Positions 58,909 through 64,000 of a DNA stretch of 64,000 bases are shown here, in pieces. The number at the start of each line of letters is the position of its first letter. Positions within the stretch are counted from its first letter, which is position 1. The translations under genes were made by a program, and so were the position numbers. A model generated the notes under the pieces. The model had not been told where the DNA came from, did no database searches, and worked only from the letters and a program-made list of their open reading frames with translations. This DNA is from an uncultured Allorhizobium sp. GTDB lineage: Bacteria; Pseudomonadota; Alphaproteobacteria; Rhizobiales; Rhizobiaceae. Location: positions 1-64,000 of the forward strand of contig OY288189.1 of NCBI GenBank assembly GCA_958439205.1, written 5' to 3'.

Positions 58909-59253
58909 CTAGCGGGCGCCCAACTGGGGAAGGGTCGAGCCGGCAATCTCTTCGGCCCGCGTCTTCTGCCGATCGGCTTCGGCCTGCCACTGCTGGGCCA
59001 TGCGCGACTGGTTGCGGGCCTTCTTGCGGTGCTTGCCTTGAGTGAACCAGGTCACCGTGGCGCCGAGAAGGACGCCGAGCATGACGGCGACGATCAGGAA
59101 GACGAAGAGGGGCGCGGAAACGGACAGCGCCTGATCAGCCGGATTGAACGGGTTGAGGGCGAGATTGACCGAGGCACGGTTGGCAACGGCCAGAACGACC
59201 AGCAGCACTCCGAGCGGAAGGAATACCACGAGGCTCACGATTTTCCGGACCAT
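58909..59253 (-). CDS. LapA-domain (DUF1049) inner membrane protein
   Basis: Protein of 114 residues with two membrane helices (about 5-25 and 48-70) and a basic cytoplasmic tail rich in Lys/Arg/Gln (TQGKHRKKARNQSRMAQQWQ). LapA/YciS proteins are linked to lipopolysaccharide assembly control in enterics; the role here is not established. It is 93 bases downstream of ihfB, an association often seen. AAGGAG site before the ATG. Confidence 0.82.
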   Translation of the reverse strand: MVRKIVSLVVFLPLGVLLVVLAVANRASVNLALNPFNPADQALSVSAPLFVFLIVAVMLGVLLGATVTWFTQGKHRKKARNQSRMAQQWQAEADRQKTRAEEIAGSTLPQLGAR

Positions 59254-59346
59254 CTCGACAACTCCTTCATCTCTTCCAGCCCCCTGCCGGGACCTCTCAG
59301 AGGTTCAAGTTAAGGACAGAGGCGGAATTTTCAACGCGAAAAGCGC

Positions 59347-59649
59347 TTATTCGTCGTCTTCGTCGCCCATGCCGGGGTTCAGACGCTCGCGCAGCTCCTT
59401 GCCGGTCTTGAAGAAGGGGACCCACTTTTCCTCGACGAAAACAGTCTCGCCGGTGCGCGGGTTGCGTCCAGAGCGGGAGGGGCGATTCTTGACCGAAAAG
59501 GCGCCGAAGCCACGCAGTTCCACGCGATTGCCGGCTGCGAGCGCGTCGGTGATCTCGTCCAGGACTGCATTTACGATATTTTCGACATCCCGGTGATAGA
59601 GATGCGGATTACGGGCCGCGACGATCTGCACCAATTCCGACTTTATCAC
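59347..59649 (-). CDS. ihfB: Integration host factor subunit beta
   Basis: Nucleoid DNA-bending protein of 100 residues of the HU/IHF family: [20 protein letters not shown], then [20 protein letters not shown] with the beta-arm RNPRTG that contacts DNA and an acidic tail (MGDEDDE). GTG start with AGGGGGTCC upstream. The IHF alpha partner is not in the window. IHF commonly assists RpoN-dependent promoters, and rpoN lies 2.5 kb away. Confidence 0.95.
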   Translation of the reverse strand: MIKSELVQIVAARNPHLYHRDVENIVNAVLDEITDALAAGNRVELRGFGAFSVKNRPSRSGRNPRTGETVFVEEKWVPFFKTGKELRERLNPGMGDEDDE

Positions 59650-59951
59650 GCGGACCCCCTGAATTTTCTAATGTGACGTGAGCGCTGACAAAGGTGCCAA
59701 AGCAAAAAAGCTCAGTCAAGGAACAACTTAACCATAAAGTGCCGGCTTTGCGAGTGCTATGACGCCCATCACACGCGGATTCGTGAACGACACTGCCTCA
59801 CTTTCTCCGCGGGACCGCTGCATCGTCGATCTGGCATGCTTCTTGTAATGGGCCTGCCACAATCCATATTGGCAACATCCCATAGACATGCGAAACGACG
59901 AGAATGGGCGAGCGGGCTTCGGCTGGCCGCCATGAAAACGGGTTCCTGTTA
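59650..59951 (+). promoter_or_regulatory. Divergent intergenic region ihfB/lptC with a sigma-54-like site
   Basis: The 302 bases between ihfB and lptC contain no supportable gene. On the plus strand TGGCATG-N4-TTGTA (within 59831-59847) has GG and GT spaced by 10 bases, near the RpoN -24/-12 consensus (GG-N10-GC), about 105 bases before lptC. The change of the normally invariant C to T argues against a strong promoter. Confidence 0.35.
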
Positions 59952-60635
59952 ATGCTGCAATCAACACATGATGGCGCGCCGGCCACTGGACACGGCTCCG
60001 GTGCGGACACCTATCGCAGGGCGATGAGCCATTCGCGGCGTGTGCGGCGTCTGCGCATTCTCCTGCCGGTCGTGGCACTCGGGATCACGCTTGCCTTCGT
60101 CGCGGTGTCCCTCGTGCGCGGGCTCATGCCGGACGAGCTGCAGATCGAATCCGCCAAGATCGAAGATGGCAAGGTCGTCATGGAGAAGCCGGCGATCGCG
60201 GGCCGTAATTCCGAAGGTGTTCGCTATTCGCTGCGGGCAGAACGCGCCCTGCAGGATATCAAGAACCCCAACATGATCACACTCGAGTCGATCGCCGCGG
60301 CCGTGCCTGTCAATGACAAGGTCCTGGCCCGCGTCGTCGCGACGAGCGGCATCTTCGATCGGGGCGCCAACCTTCTCAATCTCGATAAACCGTTCACGCT
60401 GAATTTGAGCAGCGGCATCGATGCCCAGTTCGGCTCTGCCAATCTCGACATCGGCGGCGGCACAATGAAGACCGAAGACCCGGTGGCTATCCAGACCAAA
60501 GGCGCGTCGATTGTTGCGAACTCGCTCGAGATGAAGGATAAGGGGCGAACCATGATATTTACGGGCGCCGTCAAGTTGAACATCGAGCCGTCCGCCCTTC
60601 GCAGCAATCGGTCAATGGAAGCCGCCCAGCCATGA
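59952..60635 (+). CDS. lptC: LPS export ABC transporter periplasmic protein LptC
   Basis: Protein of 227 residues with a cytoplasmic N-terminus, one membrane anchor (about 34-57, LRILLPVVALGITLAFVAVS) and a periplasmic beta-jellyroll of the LptC family. It links the LptB2FG motor to LptA in lipopolysaccharide export. ATG at 59952; an upstream start at 59904 is possible. Ends with a 4-base ATGA overlap into lptA. Confidence 0.88.
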   Translation: MLQSTHDGAPATGHGSGADTYRRAMSHSRRVRRLRILLPVVALGITLAFVAVSLVRGLMPDELQIESAKIEDGKVVMEKPAIAGRNSEGVRYSLRAERALQDIKNPNMITLESIAAAVPVNDKVLARVVATSGIFDRGANLLNLDKPFTLNLSSGIDAQFGSANLDIGGGTMKTEDPVAIQTKGASIVANSLEMKDKGRTMIFTGAVKLNIEPSALRSNRSMEAAQP

Positions 60636-61183
60636 TTCACCGCTCCTTCGCCAAGATTTCCGTCGCTGGCTTCCTCCTGCTTTCCGCAAGCGGTTTCACC
60701 GCGCTTGTCTCGGCTCAGACAACCAGCAGCCAGATGGATGGGCTCAAGCTATCTAATGACCAGCCGATCCAGATCGAAAGCGATGCGCTCGAGATCCGCG
60801 AGGCGGAAAAGAAGGCTTTCTTCACCGGCAATGTGAAGGTGGTTCAGGGCACGACGACCCTGCAGGCCGGCTCCATGACGGTTCTCTATCGCGGCGAAGG
60901 CACAACGGTTACGCAGGGCAATGCCGACATCGAAAAGATCGATGTGATGGACAAGGTCTTCCTGCAGTCGGAGACGCAGCAGGCGACGGCCGACAAAGGC
61001 TATTTCGACATGACCAAGCAGGTCTTCGTGCTCGAAGGCGAGCGGGTCGTTCTGTCCGAGGGGCAGAATGTCTTCGTCGGCTGCAAGCTCACCGTCCAGA
61101 TGAATTCTGGCCAGGCCAAGCTCGACAGCTGCGGCCGGCGCGTCCAGATTCAGCTCGACCCCAAATCCCAGAAGAGCAACTGA
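60632..61183 (+). CDS. lptA: LPS transport periplasmic protein LptA (OstA family)
   Basis: Protein of 183 residues with a signal peptide (about 1-29, cleavage near VSA/Q) and an OstA domain of beta strands (QPIQIESDALEIREAEKKAF, FTGNVKVVQGTTTLQAGSMT). Forms the periplasmic bridge for lipopolysaccharide. Coupled to lptC upstream and 9 bases before lptB. Confidence 0.93.
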   Translation: MIHRSFAKISVAGFLLLSASGFTALVSAQTTSSQMDGLKLSNDQPIQIESDALEIREAEKKAFFTGNVKVVQGTTTLQAGSMTVLYRGEGTTVTQGNADIEKIDVMDKVFLQSETQQATADKGYFDMTKQVFVLEGERVVLSEGQNVFVGCKLTVQMNSGQAKLDSCGRRVQIQLDPKSQKSN

Positions 61184-61192
61184 CGGGTCAGC

Positions 61193-62005
61193 GTGAGCGT
61201 GCACATTCCCTTCCTTACCAAGTCCAAGCAGGCCAAGAAGCCGGCTGCCCCGGCAATCCTGCCGGGCGACAAGTCGCGCTATGAAGGCACGCTGATCGCC
61301 CACGGGCTGACCAAGACCTATAATTCCCGTCGCGTGGTGAATGGCGCCTCGCTCGTGGTGCGCCGTGGTGAGGCCGTCGGCCTGCTGGGGCCGAACGGCG
61401 CCGGCAAGACGACCTGTTTCTACATGATCACCGGTCTCGTGCCGGTGGATGCCGGAACGATCTCGATCAACGGCAATGATGTGACATCGATGCCTATGTA
61501 TCGCCGCGCGCGCCTTGGCGTCGGCTATCTGCCGCAGGAAGCGTCGATCTTTCGCGGCCTGACCGTGGAAGAGAATATCCGCGCCGTGCTTGAGGTGCAT
61601 GTCACCGACAAGCGTCAGCGCGAAGCCAAGCTCGACGAACTTCTCGCTGAGTTCCATATCGAGAAACTGCGCAAATCCCCAGCAGTGGCGCTGTCTGGTG
61701 GTGAACGCCGTCGCCTTGAAATCGCCCGCGCGCTGGCGACGGATCCGACCTTCATGCTACTCGACGAACCGTTTGCCGGCGTCGATCCGATCTCGGTTTC
61801 CGATATCCAGAACCTGGTGCGGCACCTGACGGCGCGCGGCATCGGCGTTCTTATCACCGACCACAATGTGCGCGAGACGCTCGGCCTGATCGACCGGGCC
61901 TATATCATTCACGCCGGCGAAGTTCTGACCCACGGCCGCGCCAACGACATCGTCAACAATGCCGATGTCCGCCGCCTCTATCTTGGCGAACAGTTCAGCC
62001 TCTGA
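61193..62005 (+). CDS. lptB: LPS export ABC transporter ATP-binding protein LptB
   Basis: ABC ATPase of 270 residues: Walker A GPNGAGKTTCFYM (about 65-77), Q-loop YLPQEASIFRGLT, signature LSGGERRRLEIARAL, Walker B FMLLDEPFAGVD, and switch His in LITDHNVRETL. About 28 extra N-terminal residues precede the ABC core (PFLTKSKQAKKPAAPAI), common in rhizobial LptB. GTG start at 61193. Powers lipopolysaccharide extraction with LptFG (not in the window). Confidence 0.95.
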   Translation: MSVHIPFLTKSKQAKKPAAPAILPGDKSRYEGTLIAHGLTKTYNSRRVVNGASLVVRRGEAVGLLGPNGAGKTTCFYMITGLVPVDAGTISINGNDVTSMPMYRRARLGVGYLPQEASIFRGLTVEENIRAVLEVHVTDKRQREAKLDELLAEFHIEKLRKSPAVALSGGERRRLEIARALATDPTFMLLDEPFAGVDPISVSDIQNLVRHLTARGIGVLITDHNVRETLGLIDRAYIIHAGEVLTHGRANDIVNNADVRRLYLGEQFSL

Positions 62006-62091
62006 GGGCTGGACGAAGAAAACGCCACCCCAGCCCCTCCTGCGGCTTGACCAAAGTAAAATAAAAAGCAATTTTTGGGCCAAGTGGATTT

Positions 62092-62111
62092 TCCCGCCAT
62101 TAATGGCGGGA
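62092..62111. repeat. Perfect 20-base palindrome between lptB and rpoN
   Basis: The 20 bases are their own reverse complement: arms TCCCGCCAT and ATGGCGGGA around TA. It lies 87 bases after lptB and 35 bases before the rpoN start. It could be a repressor operator for rpoN, or a hairpin ending the lpt message, although only ATTTC follows. Confidence 0.5.
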
Positions 62112-62145
62112 TTTCGGGGGAATGTAGGGGAGTCGAACGTCCGCC

Positions 62146-63714
62146 ATGGCCTTATCCGCCAACCTATTCCTGCGACAAAGCCAGTCTCTGGTAATGACTC
62201 CGCAGCTGATGCAATCCATTCAGCTGTTGCAGATGACTCACCTGGAACTGATGCAGTTCATCGCGCAGGAAGTGGAGCGCAATCCGCTGCTCGAAATGGC
62301 AGCAGATGACGGAGATTTGGGCGGCGAGCTTCCCGACAATGCCGATCGCCACAGCGCAAGTGCGCAGCAGGACAGCCAGACCACGGTCGATGAGTTTGCG
62401 GCTCCTCCCTCACTCGACAGCGACTGGTATGAGAACGACGCCAGCGATCGGCTGAACGATCGCCTCGACACCAATTACGATACCGCCTTTGCCGACGAGG
62501 GCTCTGCCCAGCGGCCCGACGCGCCCGAGCTGCTGGGACAATGGAAGTCGATGCCGGGGCAATCCGGCGATGGCAGCGAGAGCTTCGACCTCGATGATTT
62601 CGTCGCGGGTCAGGTGAGCCTGCGCGACCATCTGAACCAGCAGATTCCTTTCGCGCTCAATGCAGCCCCAGACCAATTGCTCGCCTCCGTGCTTGTCGAT
62701 CATCTCGACGAAGCCGGCTATCTGCGGGCTGATCTCCAGGATATCGCTGAGAGGCTCGGGCTTTCGCTCGCGGCGGTCGAGGGCGTGCTCACCACCCTGC
62801 AGACGCTTGAACCTGCCGGTGTCTTTGCGCGCTCGCTCAGCGAATGCCTGGCGATCCAGTTACGCCAGAGGGACCGCTATGATCCGGCGATGGCGGTGCT
62901 TGTCGACAATCTTGAGCTTCTGGCGAAGCGCGATTTTGCGACGCTTAAAAAGATCTGCGGTGTCGACGAGGAAGACCTGATCGACATGCTGTCGGAGATC
63001 CGCAAACTCAATCCGAAGCCGGGCAGCTGCTTCGAACATGAGGCGAGTGAATCCGTTACGCCCGACATCGTGGTGCGCGCCGACGGGATTGGCGGCTGGC
63101 GGGTGGAACTGAACCCGGACGCCCTGCCCCGGGTTCTGGTGAACCACAGCTACATGGCAGCGGTTCGTCCCGGGACGGCGAAGGATGCGCCGGATCAGGC
63201 CTTCATGTCGGAATGCCTGCAGAATGCCAACTGGCTAACCCGCAGCCTCGACCAGCGTGCGAAGACAATTACCAAGGTCGCGGCCGAAATCGTGCGCCAG
63301 CAGTCGGCTTTTCTCGATCACGGGGTCGATCACCTGCGTCCGCTCAATCTCAAGACGATCGCAGACGCCATCAAGATGCACGAATCGACGGTAAGCCGCG
63401 TCACCACCAACAAATACATGATGACGCCGCGCGGGCTGTTCGAGCTCAAATATTTCTTCAGCGTTTCCATCGCCTCGGCAGAGGGCGGTGACAGCCATTC
63501 GGCAGAATCTGTCCGGCATCGCATCCGTGCCCTGATTGCCCAGGAAAGCCCCGATGCCGTGCTTTCCGACGACGATATTGTCGATCAGCTGAAGTCCGGT
63601 GGTGTCGATCTCGCACGCCGCACGGTCGCCAAATATCGGGAGGCGATGAACATCCCCTCCTCCGTCCAGAGGCGCCGGGAAAAGCGGGCAATGGCCAAGG
63701 TTTCGGCCGTCTGA
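62146..63714 (+). CDS. rpoN: RNA polymerase sigma-54 factor
   Basis: Alternative sigma factor of 522 residues for nitrogen and other activator-dependent promoters. N-terminal Gln/Leu-rich activator region (LFLRQSQSLVMTPQLMQSIQ), acidic linker, core-binding domain, HTH (TIADAIKMHESTVSRVTTNK) and C-terminal RpoN box ARRTVAKYREAM. Complete. A rhizobial rpoN directly upstream of hpf is a conserved order. The ribosome-binding site GGGGAG is rather far (about 13 bases). Confidence 0.97.
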   Translation: MALSANLFLRQSQSLVMTPQLMQSIQLLQMTHLELMQFIAQEVERNPLLEMAADDGDLGGELPDNADRHSASAQQDSQTTVDEFAAPPSLDSDWYENDASDRLNDRLDTNYDTAFADEGSAQRPDAPELLGQWKSMPGQSGDGSESFDLDDFVAGQVSLRDHLNQQIPFALNAAPDQLLASVLVDHLDEAGYLRADLQDIAERLGLSLAAVEGVLTTLQTLEPAGVFARSLSECLAIQLRQRDRYDPAMAVLVDNLELLAKRDFATLKKICGVDEEDLIDMLSEIRKLNPKPGSCFEHEASESVTPDIVVRADGIGGWRVELNPDALPRVLVNHSYMAAVRPGTAKDAPDQAFMSECLQNANWLTRSLDQRAKTITKVAAEIVRQQSAFLDHGVDHLRPLNLKTIADAIKMHESTVSRVTTNKYMMTPRGLFELKYFFSVSIASAEGGDSHSAESVRHRIRALIAQESPDAVLSDDDIVDQLKSGGVDLARRTVAKYREAMNIPSSVQRRREKRAMAKVSAV

Positions 63715-63803
63715 CGGTCACCTTCCGGACGCAAAGATTAACAGGACATTGACTCTTCCTCAGATGGCGGCTAGAAGCGCGCCGCAATCGACAGCGCACA
63801 CTG

Positions 63804-63826
63804 TTGCCCGAGGGCAAGAACCCTCG
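63804..63826. repeat. Two mutually exclusive hairpins between rpoN and hpf
   Basis: TTGCCC-GA-GGGCAA (63804-63817) and CGAGGG-CAAGAA-CCCTCG (63809-63826) share bases and cannot form together. No T run follows either. This could be the rpoN message 3' end or a simple chance overlap. Confidence 0.35.
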
Positions 63827-63875
63827 ACTACGCCCGACAAACGAAGGCACAGACTGACCGAACCGCTCGAAAAGC

Positions 63876-63904
63876 TTGGACGCGGGCGTCGCTTGGCGTA
63901 AAAT
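63876..63904 (+). promoter_or_regulatory. Sigma-70 type promoter for hpf
   Basis: TTGGAC (63876-63881) and TAAAAT (63899-63904) are spaced by 17 bases and lie 34 bases before the hpf start. Suggests hpf can be expressed apart from rpoN. Confidence 0.5.
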
Positions 63905-63937
63905 GGAGACGCAACCAATCATAAGAAGGGAAACTCC

Positions 63938-64000
63938 ATGAGTGTGCGTGTATCCGGCAAGCAGATGGAAATCGGTGAAACGTTCCGGCAGCGGATCGAG
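63938..64000 (+). CDS. hpf: Ribosome hibernation promoting factor, N-terminal fragment
   Basis: The first 21 residues, MSVRVSGKQMEIGETFRQRI and E, run off the window edge. They match the first beta strand and helix of the HPF/RaiA family, where VRVSGKxxEIG is typical, and the position right after rpoN is the standard place for this gene. AAGGGAAACTCC precedes the ATG. Confidence 0.8.
   Translation, partial: MSVRVSGKQMEIGETFRQRIE

Noticed and set aside
59728-60078. 116-codon minus-strand frame in the ihfB/lptC gap
   Set aside because: It runs into the lptC coding region antisense, has weak codon bias and no recognisable features.
1-64000. Mobile elements, CRISPR arrays, prophage, tRNA or rRNA genes
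   Set aside because: No transposase, integrase, regularly spaced repeat, tRNA T-loop pattern in a gap or rRNA stretch was seen.

Overview
The window looks like ordinary chromosome of an alphaproteobacterium of the Rhizobiaceae (Rhizobium/Agrobacterium type). This rests on several gene blocks recalled as rhizobial: rpmH-rnpA-yidC-engB-argB; dapD-dapE-truA-fmt-def-rmuC; trmB-metK-XRE regulator-lnt-corC-ybeY-phoH-miaB-plsC-fur-rimI-tsaB-nfu-usp-trpS; murJ-glnD-mutS; and lptC-lptA-lptB-rpoN-hpf. Other support is the ornithine-lipid acyltransferase OlsB, the Tme-type malic enzyme, the Hsp20/DUF1150 pair, abundant chemoreceptors and high G+C coding DNA with G/C-rich third positions. The genus cannot be fixed from the sequence alone. 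I saw no tRNA or rRNA gene, insertion sequence, prophage or CRISPR array.

Layout. 1-1.2 kb: 5' part of a chemoreceptor gene cut by the window edge. 1.5-8.6 kb: rpmH, rnpA, yidC, an EamA transporter, engB, then a cassette of fasciclin protein, anti-sigma factor and ECF sigma factor, then argB. 8.6-13 kb: accessory genes (DHA2 drug exporter, second EamA transporter, HAD hydrolase, secreted four-EF-hand protein). 13-19.6 kb: a LOG-family protein, lysine/peptidoglycan genes dapD and dapE, and translation genes truA-fmt-def. 19.6-28.7 kb: signalling and nucleoside region with two tandem soluble globin-coupled chemoreceptors, rmuC, ribokinase, a membrane chemoreceptor with a CheR/CheB-type tail, and a nucleoside hydrolase. 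28.9-29.6 kb: hsp20 and DUF1150 behind a likely RpoH promoter. 29.6-43.7 kb: a long minus-strand block for methionine activation, lipoprotein acylation, ribosome and tRNA maturation, phospholipid synthesis, metal regulation, Fe-S assembly and trpS. 43.9-51.6 kb: a small M15-like peptidase, murJ, glnD and mutS. 51.7-56.2 kb: malic enzyme, a LysR regulator, a small unknown protein and olsB. 56.3-59.6 kb: lspA, two RNA methyltransferase-family genes, a LapA-domain protein and IHF-beta. 59.9-64 kb: lptC-lptA-lptB-rpoN and the start of hpf.

Functionally, most of the window is housekeeping for envelope (YidC, MurJ, Lnt, LspA, PlsC, OlsB, LptCAB), translation (RpmH, RnpA, TruA, Fmt, Def, MiaB, YbeY, TsaB, RimI, TrpS, TrmB) and nitrogen control (GlnD, RpoN). 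Genes that appear added to this framework are the fasciclin/ECF cassette, the transporters, the chemoreceptors and the VOC/peptidase pair beside murJ. I did not find a convincingly new multi-gene system. The points most worth a second look are the fasciclin/ECF cassette, the paired globin transducers, a chemoreceptor between ribokinase and nucleoside hydrolase, a near-perfect palindrome in front of metK, and a few candidate promoters and small genes.
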